Positions 43,662 through 52,444 of a stretch of 64,000 nucleotides of DNA are shown one piece after another. Each line of letters begins with the position of its first letter. Positions within the stretch are counted from its first letter, which is position 1. The translations under genes and the position numbers were made by a program. The DNA is from VAZQ01 sp963744275 (GTDB lineage: Bacteria; Pseudomonadota; Alphaproteobacteria; Rhizobiales; Xanthobacteraceae), in NCBI GenBank assembly GCA_963744275.1, contig CAVUSX010000017.1:274048-338047 (forward strand), given 5' to 3'. Under the pieces are notes generated by a model. The model was given only the letters and a program-made list of their open reading frames with translations. It was not told the origin of the DNA and made no database searches.

Positions 43662-44781
43662 ATGCTCGTCGGCGTGCCGAAGGAAATCAAGGACAGCGAA
43701 TACCGGGTGGGCCTGGTGCCTTCGACGGTGCGGGAGCTCACCCTCGGCGGCCACCGGGTCCTGGTCGAGCAGAATGCCGGTTTGGGGGCCGGTCTCACCG
43801 ATGCGGATTACCAGGCGGCCGGCGCCGAGATCGTGGCCGGCCCCGATCAGGTCTTCGGCAGCGCCGAACTGATCGTGAAGGTCAAGGAGCCGCTCGCGGT
43901 CGAGCGCAAGAAGCTCAGGGGAGGGCAGGTCCTCTTCACCTATCTGCATCTGGCGGCCGATCCGGTGCAGGCCGCCGAGCTGATGGCCTCCGGCGTGATC
44001 GCCATCGCCTATGAGACGGTGACGAGCCCGGAAGGCGCGCTGCCATTGCTGACCCCGATGTCCGAGGTCGCCGGCCGCATGGCGCCCCATGTGGGGGCGC
44101 GCTGCCTCGAGAAGGAGAACGGCGGCCGCGGCGTGCTCCTGGGCGGCGTGCCGGGCGTGCCGCCCGCCGACGTGGTGATCATCGGGGGCGGCGTCGCCGG
44201 CAGCCATGCGGCGCTCATCAGCGCCGGCATGGGGGCGACCGTGACGGTGGTCGACCGCAATCCGGAAGCCTTGCGCCGGATCGCGCGCGAGCTGGGGGCG
44301 CGCGTGCGCACCGTGTTCTCGACCCGCGATGCGATCGAGACCCTGTGCCGGCGGGCCGACCTCGTCATCGCTTCGGTGCTCATTCCGGGCGCGGCGGCCC
44401 CCAAGCTGATCACCGCGCGAGACGGTGCGGGCCATGAAGCCGGGAGCCGTCATCGTCGACATCGCCATCGACCAGGGCGGCTGCTCGGAGACCTCGCGGC
44501 CGACCAGCCATTCCGCCCCACCTATCTGGTCGACGAGGTGGTGCATTATTGCGTCACCAACATGCCGGGCGCGGTATCGCGCACCTCGACCTTCGCCCTC
44601 AACAATGTGACGCTGCCGTTCGTGCTGGCGCTCGCCGACAAGGGCTATCGCCGCGCGCTCGGCCAGGATGCCGCACCTGCGCCGCGGCCTCAACGTGCAC
44701 GAAGGCCAGATCACCTATCGGGCGGTGGCCGACGCCTTGAAGCTCCCCTACACGGCGCCGGAAGCGGCCTTGCGGCTGTAG
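43662..44781 (+). CDS. ald: alanine dehydrogenase (three frameshifts)
   Basis: About 372 residues when joined. Catalyses L-alanine + NAD+ to pyruvate + ammonia + NADH. MLVGVPKEIKDSEYRVGLVP contains the substrate arginine; VKVKEPL and FTYLHLA carry the catalytic lysine and histidine; VVIIGGGVAGSHAAL is the NAD fold. The end (ALNNVTLPFVLALADKGY, HEGQITYRAVADALKL) is typical. Breaks are near 44417 (one extra base), 44516-44519 (one C missing from a C run) and 44672 (one extra G). The ATG at 43662 follows AAGGA. Divergent from the amidohydrolase. Confidence 0.9.
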
Positions 44782-44842
44782 CTTGCTTTCGCAGGGACGA
44801 CAACGCGGTAATCATCGAGGCGTTGCTTAGCCCGCCGGCCCG

Positions 44843-45919
44843 CTACTTCTTCTCCTCCACGCCCTGGCCCAATTGGTAGATGTCGATGAGCCGTTTGCGG
44901 ATGTCGGCGGGCGTCCCATAGGCGGTGCGAATGAGGCTCGCGATCTCCTCGCCGCTCTTGGGGTCGCTGCAGTCCAGGCGCTGCTGCTCGCAATCGGCCC
45001 GGAAGGCCGGGTCCTGGAACGTGGCCATCATGGCGGCGCGCAGCGCTTCGAGGCGATCAGCGGGCACGCCCGGCGGGGCCGCGAACGGTCGCCCGAGCAC
45101 GAGCGGCGCGGAAGCGGCCCGCAACAGGGTCTTGTCGGCCTCGTTGTCCATGAGATCGAGGGCGAACGGCACGCCGGGCAGATCCGGATGCGGTTTCTGC
45201 CCGTATTGAAACAGAACCCGCACCAGGTGCTGCGGAATCCAGTCCGGACGTGCGGTCCGGATGCTCGACCAGAACGGCGACGTCATGGCCTCGACCTCGC
45301 CGCTCTCCATCGCCAGCAGGATCTCGTTCTGGCCCGGATAGCCGTTGACGAAGCGCGCTTTCAGCCCGAGGATTTGATTGAAAATGCGCCCGTAGAATAC
45401 CGGCGTGGAGGCGGCGCCGGCGCCGCCCGCGATCATCTCCCGGGTCTGCGCGTCGTGCAGGGATTGAACCTTCGAGGTATGCCAGACCAGGTACATGGCG
45501 ACCTCGCTGGTCGGCGTGCCGAGCCAGTTCAGCCGGGTGGCATCGAACTGCGCCTGCTTGTTGTTGAAGAACGGCTCGAACGGCACCGTGTTCTGCATGG
45601 CCCCGATGACGGTGCCGTCCGGGCTCGCCACATTGTAGATGTGATTGGCCGCCGCCAGCCCGCCGCCGGCCGGCATGTCCTGCGGCACGATCGAGGGATT
45701 GCCCGGAATGTGCCCGCCCAGATGCTTGGCGATGGCGCGGGCATAGATATCGTAGCCGCCGCCGACCGAGGCGCCGATGACCAGACGCAGCTCCTTGCCG
45801 CGATAGAAGTCGGCGACGCCGTCGGCGCGGGCGGGCGTGAGCGCAAGGGCTTGGGTGAACCCAAGAGCCATAAGCGCGAGCCCGACCACGGCGGCTCGCT
45901 CGAGATGCCGCTTGCGCAT
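44843..45919 (-). CDS. Bug/TctC-like tripartite receptor
   Basis: 358 residues with a signal peptide (LALMALGFTQALALTPARA/DG). The mature start DFYRGKELRLVIGASVGGGYDIYARAIAKHLGGHIPGNP and MPAGGGLAAANHIYN mark a diverged TctC branch (the YRGK-VGGGYD type). The end QDPAFRADCEQQ and KSGEEIASLIRTAY is normal. The ATG at 45919 has GGAGAGGA. It lies between alanine dehydrogenase and a divergent cysteine hydrolase with no permease. The same branch recurs at 53651. Confidence 0.85.
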   Translation of the reverse strand: MRKRHLERAAVVGLALMALGFTQALALTPARADGVADFYRGKELRLVIGASVGGGYDIYARAIAKHLGGHIPGNPSIVPQDMPAGGGLAAANHIYNVASPDGTVIGAMQNTVPFEPFFNNKQAQFDATRLNWLGTPTSEVAMYLVWHTSKVQSLHDAQTREMIAGGAGAASTPVFYGRIFNQILGLKARFVNGYPGQNEILLAMESGEVEAMTSPFWSSIRTARPDWIPQHLVRVLFQYGQKPHPDLPGVPFALDLMDNEADKTLLRAASAPLVLGRPFAAPPGVPADRLEALRAAMMATFQDPAFRADCEQQRLDCSDPKSGEEIASLIRTAYGTPADIRKRLIDIYQLGQGVEEKK

Positions 45920-46054
45920 GCCATCCTCTCCGGGCATCGGACCGGCCGAGCATAGGCCGGTCGCAGCATTTGCGAAATCGGATTGTGATTGCGTATAAGA
46001 TGGGAATAGGTTTCGAAGCCTATCCGCAGCCGTCAGATCACCCAGGAGCCCCGC

Positions 46055-46750
46055 ATGCCACGCGATTTCGAAGATCACTGCTGGAAGGACGTCATCGATC
46101 CGGACACGCTGCAGATCTATCAGGCCTATCGCCGCAAGACCTATGTGGGGGACAACCCGGCCGTGCTGGCGATCGATCTCTACAACAAGGCCTATCTGGG
46201 CGGCGACCGGCCGGTCAAGGAGGTCGACCGCGAGTTCTCGGGCACCTGCGGGGAGAACGCCTGGCGTGCCATGGCGCCGACCCAAAACCTGTTCACGGCC
46301 GCGCGCCGCGCCGGCGTGCCGGTCATCTACACCACCCGGCACGTGGACACCGGCGGGGTGCAATCGACCTACCGCAATGTGGCCGGCAAGTCGGACAACG
46401 TCTACGACATCAAGGCCGAGCTCGCCCCGAAGCCCGGCGAGCTCGTGATCTACAAGGAGCGCGCGTCATGCTTCTTCGGCACGCCGCTCATCGCGCATCT
46501 GCAGCAGCTGCGCATCAACAGCCTGATCATCTGCGGCGAGAGCACCTCGGGCTGCGTGCGTGCCTCCACGGTCGATGCCTACTCGTACGGCTTCCACAAC
46601 ACCCTGGTCGAGGAATGCACCTACGACCGCGCGATGATCAATCACAAGATCAACCTGTTCGACCTGCATCACAAATACGCGGACGTCATGCATATCGAGG
46701 AGGTGCTGGCGCATCTCGAGGGTCTGGCCCGCGAGCGCAAGGTGGCGTGA
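46055..46750 (+). CDS. isochorismatase-like cysteine hydrolase
   Basis: 231 residues. The Asp-Lys-Cys triad is clear: VLAIDLYNKAY (Asp), VIYKERASCFFGT (Lys) and GESTSGCVRASTVDA (Cys). The GESTSGCVR block, in place of the GxxTxxCV of classic isochorismatases, resembles N-carbamoylsarcosine amidohydrolase-like enzymes. The ATG at 46055 has an AGGAG site. It likely hydrolyses an amide or carbamoyl compound. Divergent from the Bug gene at 45919; a shared control region of 135 bases suggests a linked substrate. Confidence 0.85.
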   Translation: MPRDFEDHCWKDVIDPDTLQIYQAYRRKTYVGDNPAVLAIDLYNKAYLGGDRPVKEVDREFSGTCGENAWRAMAPTQNLFTAARRAGVPVIYTTRHVDTGGVQSTYRNVAGKSDNVYDIKAELAPKPGELVIYKERASCFFGTPLIAHLQQLRINSLIICGESTSGCVRASTVDAYSYGFHNTLVEECTYDRAMINHKINLFDLHHKYADVMHIEEVLAHLEGLARERKVA

Positions 46751-46770
46751 GCGAGACGGATGGCAACTTG

Positions 46771-46876
46771 TCGCCCGCATGGAGCCATAAGGGCGTTCCA
46801 CGCCCGTCTTCGACGGGCTATGGCGCAATGCGGGAGCGGCCGCCCCGGATTACGCTAACGCTCCATCCGGGCTACA
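46771..46876. repeat. intergenic palindromic repeat, family R1 with inner hairpin
   Basis: It runs from CGCCCGCATGGAGCC to GCTCCATCCGGGCTAC, with an inner hairpin AAGGGCGTTCCACGCCCGTCTT at 46788. It is similar to 7660-7756 outside and to 7572-7630 inside. It lies between convergent genes. Confidence 0.75.
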
Positions 46877-46885
46877 AACCCACTC

Positions 46886-47824
46886 CTACACCCGCCGCGC
46901 CTCGCGCCAGAGCAGGAACAGTCCCGAGGCCACCACGATGGCCGAGCCGATCAGGAGGCCGATGGTCGGCACGTCGCCCCACACCAAGAAGCCGATCACG
47001 GCCGCCCAAACGAGCGACAGGTAGAAAAACGGCGCGATCGCCGATGCCGGGCCGAGGTGCAGCGATTTCGTCCACCAATACTGCCCCACCGCATTGGCGA
47101 CGCCGTTGAAGACGATCAGGCCCCAATGGTCCAGGCTCGGCATGATGAAGCCGAACGGGGCCACCAGCGCGAAGAAGCCGGTGATCAGCAGCAATTGATA
47201 GAGCGTCAGGGTCGCCGCCAATTCGGTCGCCGTCATTCCCCGCACCGCCGCCGTCACGGTCCCGTAGAGGACCGCGTTGGTGAGCGCGAACAGCGCTCCG
47301 ACCTGAAAGGCCCCGGCGCCCGGATTGGTGACGACCAGCACCCCGATAAAGCCCACCAGCAGCGCGCTCCAGCGCGCCAGCCCGACCTTTTCCTTGAGCA
47401 GCACGATCGAGACCAGGGTGGCGAACAGGGGCGCCGAGAAGTTGATCGCGACGGCGCCGGCGAGTGGCATCAGGCTGAAGGCGATGAGGAGGCACGACTG
47501 CGAGACGAATTGCGAGAACGACCGCGCCACATGATGCCGCAGGCGGTCGGTCCGAAAGACCGCAATCCCGGTCGTAGGCAGGATGAACAGCGCCAGCGTG
47601 AGGAGCGAGATCACCGAGCGGGTGAACAGCACCTCGCCCACCGGATAGGTCGCCACCAGCCATTTGGAGCAGGCGCTCGAGGCCGAGAACACGATGGTGG
47701 CGCCGACCATATAGAGGATGCCGAGCGGGACATGCTCCCGGCGCTTTGATGCCGGCGGTGAGGGAACCTCGCTCGTGGTCGCTGCGGTCACGCCCTTCAG
47801 GTCTCCGTGGGGGGTGGCCGGCAT
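46886..47824 (-). CDS. EamA/DMT-family transporter
   Basis: About 312 residues with ten membrane segments in two EamA repeats. The first begins LGILYMVGATIVFSASSACSKWLVA, and each repeat ends in a conserved block such as FSAPLFATLVSIVLLKEKVGLARW and PFFYLSLVWAAVIGFLVWGDVPT. I use the ATG at 47824 (GGGA upstream); an ATG at 47872 in frame has no ribosome site. It probably exports a small metabolite. Single gene flanked by two repeats. Confidence 0.84.
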   Translation of the reverse strand: MPATPHGDLKGVTAATTSEVPSPPASKRREHVPLGILYMVGATIVFSASSACSKWLVATYPVGEVLFTRSVISLLTLALFILPTTGIAVFRTDRLRHHVARSFSQFVSQSCLLIAFSLMPLAGAVAINFSAPLFATLVSIVLLKEKVGLARWSALLVGFIGVLVVTNPGAGAFQVGALFALTNAVLYGTVTAAVRGMTATELAATLTLYQLLLITGFFALVAPFGFIMPSLDHWGLIVFNGVANAVGQYWWTKSLHLGPASAIAPFFYLSLVWAAVIGFLVWGDVPTIGLLIGSAIVVASGLFLLWREARRV

Positions 47825-47912
47825 CGGTCCCGCCGCTGCAGCCTTATGGCACGGCGGGCGGCTGGCTGACATTCGCTGGTTGCATGCCGGCCAAGCAATT
47901 TGCGGTACGGGA

Positions 47913-47987
47913 GCCTTGTCCCGGCCTTGAGCCGGGACCTTTCCGATTCCTGCGTTTGAAACGGTCCCGGCTCAAGGCCGGGACAAG
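47913..47987. repeat. intergenic palindrome, family R6 (cttgtcccggc...gccgggacaag)
   Basis: Arms GCCTTGTCCCGGCCTTGAG and CTCAAGGCCGGGACAAG are a near-perfect inverted pair. Each arm also contains its own small palindrome (CCCGGCCTTGAGCCGGG), so the element can fold in two ways. It lies upstream of the DMT gene and the VOC gene, that is, between divergent units. Confidence 0.75.
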
Positions 47988-48068
47988 TGCGGGATGCGCC
48001 GCGGCTTGAACCTGCGGGGCGGGCTGTTATGGTCGCTCGACGCCGAAAAAATCATCAGGAGCTCTCTC

Positions 48069-48467
48069 ATGACCACACGCCTTCGCCACATCGCGATCAT
48101 CGTTCCGGACCCGGAAACCGCCGCCCAGTTCTTCGAGCAAGCCTTCGACATGAAGCGCGCCGGGACCGGCCGCCGCGGCATCTATATGTCGGACGGCGTG
48201 ATGAACGTCGCGCTCCTCAAGCGCGAATCCGACGACGAGCCGATCGGGCTCTATCATTTCGGAATGTGGGTGGACGATCTGGCGGAATCCGAGAAGAAGG
48301 TGTTCGACGCCGGCGGCACCTACCTGGCCGGGCGCCCGACCTCGCCCAATTCCTATTACGAGGCCAAGTACAAGGACCCGCTCGGCATCGTGTTCGACCT
48401 CACCCATACGGGCTGGATCGGCGCCGCCAAGGAGGTGGTGGCCAAGGATGCCCCCGCGAAGGCCTAA
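48069..48467 (+). CDS. single-domain VOC protein
   Basis: 132 residues in one VOC fold. LRHIAIIVPDPETAAQFFEQAF opens the domain, LYHFGMWVDDL carries the central histidine, and PLGIVFDLTH ends it. The ATG at 48069 has AGGAG upstream. The next gene, an FAD monooxygenase, starts inside or just after its stop, so they form one operon. It may be an extradiol-type or isomerase partner of the monooxygenase; metal binding is possible but not certain. Confidence 0.82.
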   Translation: MTTRLRHIAIIVPDPETAAQFFEQAFDMKRAGTGRRGIYMSDGVMNVALLKRESDDEPIGLYHFGMWVDDLAESEKKVFDAGGTYLAGRPTSPNSYYEAKYKDPLGIVFDLTHTGWIGAAKEVVAKDAPAKA

Positions 48468-49689
48468 GGCGGTGCGGGAATCCGATCGCGTCATCATCAT
48501 CGGCGCCGGGCCGGTCGGCCTCTGCCTGGCGCTGGCGCTCGCCCAGGAGGGGGTGCGGACCTGCCTGATCGAGTCGCTTTCCGACGACAACTTTCTCGAC
48601 CAGATTCCGCGCGCCGGGACCAATCACCCGGCCACGCTCGAGATGTTCGACCGGATCGGTCTCTATCAGCGGATCGAGCCGCGCGGAATCATCGCGCCGA
48701 TCTTTCATTATTGGGATCGGGCCGGCAACGAGCTGGTCGCCGAGTTCGACCATGCGCATCTCAAGGACGACACGCGCTTTCCCTATGTGCTCCAGTGCGA
48801 GCGCATCAAGATCGTCGAGGAGGCGCTCGCGATGGCCAAGGCGCATCCCGATATCGAGGTGCGCCTGGAGACCACCTTCACGGCGTTCGAGCAGGATGCC
48901 GACCGGGTCATCGCGCGGGTCGTCAACCCGGCCGGCGAGGAGGAGGCGATCGAGGGGCGCTACATCGTCAGCGGCGAGGGGGCGCGCAGCCTGGTGCGCA
49001 AGGATCTCGACATCGAGTTCGAGGGGTTCACCTATGCGGACCGCACGCTGAACATCGAGGTCGCCTACGATTTCCGCCAGCACGGCTATGCGGAGCGCAA
49101 CTACATTTCCGATCCGGTCGAATGGTCGAACCTGTTTCACTGGAAGGGACCGCCCGACCGCTGGCGCGTCCACTTCCCGACCCAGCCCGACGACGATCCG
49201 GACGCCATCCAGCGTCCCGAGGTCCTGCAGGCGCGCCTGCAGGGTTTCCTGCCCAAGCCGGGCGACTACGAGATCTGCGGCAGCAATCTCTACACCGTGC
49301 ATCAGCGCGTGGCGAAGAAGTTCCGCGCCGGACGCGCGATCCTGGCGGGCGATGCCGCGCACGTGAACAGCCCGATCGGCGCCATGGGCATGAACAGCGG
49401 CGTCCACGACGCGTTCAATCTGGCCGACAAGCTCGTGCGCATCATGCGCAACCAGGTCGGCGACGACGAGCTCGACCGCTACGAGCGGCAGCGCCGGCAC
49501 GTGGCCATCAAGCACACGCAGGCGCAGACCATGCGCAATAAGCGTCTGCTGGCCGAGCAGGACCCGGCCATCCGCAAGCGCAACAACGAGGAATTGCGCC
49601 GCACCGCCGAGGATACCAAGCTCGCCCGCGCCTTCCTGTTGCGCAGCTCGCTGATCGAGAGCCTGCGCGAAGCCGAGCAGATCGCTTGA
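48448..49689 (+). CDS. FAD-dependent aromatic monooxygenase (class A hydroxylase type)
   Basis: 413 residues. The FAD site is VIIIGAGPVGLCLALALA; the second motif is RAILAGDAAHVNSPIGAMGMNSGVHDAFNLADKL, the GD block of PHBH-like hydroxylases. YVLQCERIKIVEEALAM is typical of the MhpA/UbiH group. The ATG at 48448 overlaps the VOC gene by 20 bases; a GTG at 48472 just behind the stop is an alternative. It probably adds a hydroxyl group to an aromatic ring using NAD(P)H and O2. The Bug gene begins 11 bases after the stop. Confidence 0.87.
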   Translation: MPPRRPKAVRESDRVIIIGAGPVGLCLALALAQEGVRTCLIESLSDDNFLDQIPRAGTNHPATLEMFDRIGLYQRIEPRGIIAPIFHYWDRAGNELVAEFDHAHLKDDTRFPYVLQCERIKIVEEALAMAKAHPDIEVRLETTFTAFEQDADRVIARVVNPAGEEEAIEGRYIVSGEGARSLVRKDLDIEFEGFTYADRTLNIEVAYDFRQHGYAERNYISDPVEWSNLFHWKGPPDRWRVHFPTQPDDDPDAIQRPEVLQARLQGFLPKPGDYEICGSNLYTVHQRVAKKFRAGRAILAGDAAHVNSPIGAMGMNSGVHDAFNLADKLVRIMRNQVGDDELDRYERQRRHVAIKHTQAQTMRNKRLLAEQDPAIRKRNNEELRRTAEDTKLARAFLLRSSLIESLREAEQIA

Positions 49690-49699
49690 GAGGCATCGC

Positions 49700-50674
49700 A
49701 TGAATCGCACTATCGGTTGTTTGTTGCTCGCGCTCGCCGCCGTCGGCGCCATCGCCGGCCCCGCCGCCGCCCAGTCGGACTGGCCCGCGCGGCCGATCCG
49801 GTTGATCGTTCCGTTCACGCCCGGCAGCAGCTCCGACATCGTGGCGCGGATCGTCGCCCAGAAGCTCGGCGAGCGTCTCAAGCAGCAGGTGTTCGTCGAG
49901 AACCGGGTCGGCGCCAGCGGCAATCTGGGCAGCGAGGCGGTCGCGCGGGCGGAGCCGGACGGCTATACGATGGGGCTCGCCAATGCCAGCACGCACGCGG
50001 TGGCGCCGAGCCTCACGAGCCGGCTCGGCTATGATCCGGTCAAGGATTTCGCGCCGGTCTCGATGCTCGGCAGCTCGCCCTTCGTTCTCTCGGTCTATCC
50101 GGGCCTGCCGGCAAAGAGCGTGAGCGAGCTCATCGGGCTCGCCAAGGCGAGGCCACGCACCCTGACCTACGCTTCCGCCGGGCCGGCCACGCTCGCGCAT
50201 CTCTCGGGCGCCTTGTTCGAGAAGATGGCGCGGATCGAGATGGTCCATGTGCCCTACCGGGGAACCTCGCAAGCCGCGCTCGACCTGATGGAGGGACGCG
50301 TCGACATGCAGTTCGGCACCATCCCGCCCTCCATCGGCAACATTCGGGCGGGCCGGCTGCGCGCCATCGGGATCACCGGCGCGGCCCGCAACGCGGCGCT
50401 GCCGGACGTTCCGACCATCGCGGAATCCGGCCTGCCGGGCTACGAATCCTCGCTCTGGCAGGGTTACGTCATGCCGGCCGGCACGCCGCCCGCCATCATC
50501 GCCAAGGCCAACCGCGAGGTCACCGCCGCGCTCAATGATGCCGAGGTCCGCGATGCCCTGATGGTGCAGGGGGTCGAGCCCGAGCCCGGGCCGCCGGAAG
50601 CGCTCGGCGAGCGCATGCGCGCCGATGTCGCCAAATGGCACGACGTGATCGTGAGCGCGGGAATCCACGAGTGA
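49700..50674 (+). CDS. Bug/TctC-family receptor in a monooxygenase operon
   Basis: 324 residues. The signal peptide (LLLALAAVGAIAGPAAA/QS) is followed by RPIRLIVPFTPGSSSDIVAR, VENRVGASGNLGS, GYDPVKDFAPVS, HVPYRGTSQAALDL and VPTIAESGLPGYE, all standard. The start is 11 bases after the monooxygenase stop, so it is co-transcribed. It probably binds the aromatic acid, or its precursor, that the operon degrades. No TctAB pair is nearby. Confidence 0.87.
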   Translation: MNRTIGCLLLALAAVGAIAGPAAAQSDWPARPIRLIVPFTPGSSSDIVARIVAQKLGERLKQQVFVENRVGASGNLGSEAVARAEPDGYTMGLANASTHAVAPSLTSRLGYDPVKDFAPVSMLGSSPFVLSVYPGLPAKSVSELIGLAKARPRTLTYASAGPATLAHLSGALFEKMARIEMVHVPYRGTSQAALDLMEGRVDMQFGTIPPSIGNIRAGRLRAIGITGAARNAALPDVPTIAESGLPGYESSLWQGYVMPAGTPPAIIAKANREVTAALNDAEVRDALMVQGVEPEPGPPEALGERMRADVAKWHDVIVSAGIHE

Positions 50675-50708
50675 TGAGGACACCTGGGCCGAGATCACGA
50701 GTCATGAG

Positions 50709-52282
50709 ATGACGCCTGCCGGCCCGCAATGTCGTAGCCCCCGTGCGCCCGTCTTCGGCCGCCACGCCATGGTGGTGTCGGGCCATGCCGCCGCCACGCT
50801 CGCCGGCATCAATATCCTCGAGCGCGGCGGCAATCTGGTGGACGCCATGGTGGGCGCCTCCGCGGCGCTCGCCGTCGTGGTCGGGCAGGCGACCTCGATC
50901 GGCGGCGATTGCTTTCTCCTCTATCACGAGGCCGCGAGCGGCCGCAGCTTCGGTCTCAATGCCTCGGGCGTGGCGCCCGCCCTGGCGGCACCGGAGGTTT
51001 TTCCCGAGGGCATGAAATCGCGCGGGCCGCTCGCCGGCGTGGTTCCGGGACTGGTCCGCGCCTGGGACGTCATGCATCGGCGCTTCGGCCGCCTGCCGTG
51101 GAAGGATTTGTTCGGTCGGGCGATCGAGCTTGCGCACGGCCATCCGGTCTCCAAAGTGCTGGCGGAACGGTTGCCCGAGAACCGTGACGCGCTTGCGGCC
51201 GATCCGGGCTGCGCCGCGCTCTACCTGCCGCAGGGGCGCGCGGTCGCGATCGGCGAGATATTGCGGCAGCCTGCTCTCGCGGCGTCGCTGCAGGCCATCG
51301 CCCGGCAGGGCGCCGATGAGTTCTATCTCGGCGATCTCGCCTCCCGTATCGCGCATTTTCAAGAAGCGCGCGGCGGGCTCATCCGGGCCGCCGATCTCGC
51401 CGCCTATGCGCCGCTCTGGGTCGAGCCGATCGCGACCGATTACCGCGGCCACCAGGTCGAGGTCATGCCGCCCAATTCCTACGGCATCCTGCTGTTGATG
51501 CAGCTCAACGGGCTCTCGGCGCTCGACAGCGAGACCCTGACCGCATCGCTCGCGCGCCGGCTCGGCTACCAGATCAGCGCCATGTTCGCGGCCTTCGAAG
51601 GCGTGCCGTGGATCGCCGATCCGCGCGCCCTCCCGGATGCAGTCGAGCGCCTGCTCGGGCCGCAGTCGACCGCCGCCATGCGGGCGCGCCGTGCTGAGCG
51701 CGGCCGGAGGCCGAAAAAGTCGCGGATGGCGGCGGCACCTCGTGCCTGTTGCTCGCCGACCAGCATGGCAATGCCATCAGCCTGGTGCAAAGCGTGTTCA
51801 ACGTCTTCGGCAGCATGGTGCTCGATCCGGGTACCGGCATTCTGTTCAACAACCGGATGCAGGGCTTCACCCACCGAGCCGGCAAACCCAACAGCGTCGG
51901 ACCGGGCCGGCGGCCCGCGCATACGCTGTGCCCGGTGCTGGTGCGGCGCGGCGGCCGGCTGCGATATGCGCTCGCCACGCCGGGAGGCTTGAGCCAGACC
52001 CTGACCAATGTCCAGGTGCTGAGCTACCTGATCGACGAAGGCCGCGATGTCGCGGCCGCCGTGGAGGCGCCGCGCTGGTGCAATACCAAATCCGGCGACG
52101 TGCTGCTCGACGGCGAATTCTCCCCATCGGTCGCAGCCGAGCTCGCCCGCATGGGCCACAAGGCCGAGCGCGCCGAGGACGCCTACTTCTACGGATCCGC
52201 AAAGGCGATCGAGCTCTTGGCGAGCGGCACGCTCGCCGGCGGCGCCGACTATCGGCGGGAGGCTTTCGCGCTCGGTTACTGA
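50709..52282 (+). CDS. gamma-glutamyltransferase family protein (two frameshifts)
   Basis: About 524 residues when joined. N-terminal nucleophile hydrolase made as a precursor. The first part has HAMVVSGHAAATLAG and GQATSIGGDCFLLYHE; the second holds DGGGTSCLLLADQHGNAISLV, where the threonine after GGG is the autocatalytic nucleophile, then NNRMQGFTHR and PAHTLCPVLV. Breaks are near 51689 (one extra C) and in the A-run at 51714-51718 (one extra A). No signal peptide is seen, unlike E. coli Ggt, pointing to the cytoplasmic or cephalosporin-acylase-like branch. Could act on gamma-glutamyl conjugates formed in the pathway upstream. Confidence 0.85.
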
Positions 52283-52444
52283 GCGATCCGGTTGCGCGAA
52301 TTTTATGTGGGCGGCGAAATCAATTTCACATGGCACAGAAGTTGCTGGACTTTAAGGCGGCCACGGAGCCTGAATCGTGCATGGGATTGTCCGCTCGGAA
52401 TCGGACCACTAGGATGCTTGGAGCGCCATTCTTGGAGATGCTGC

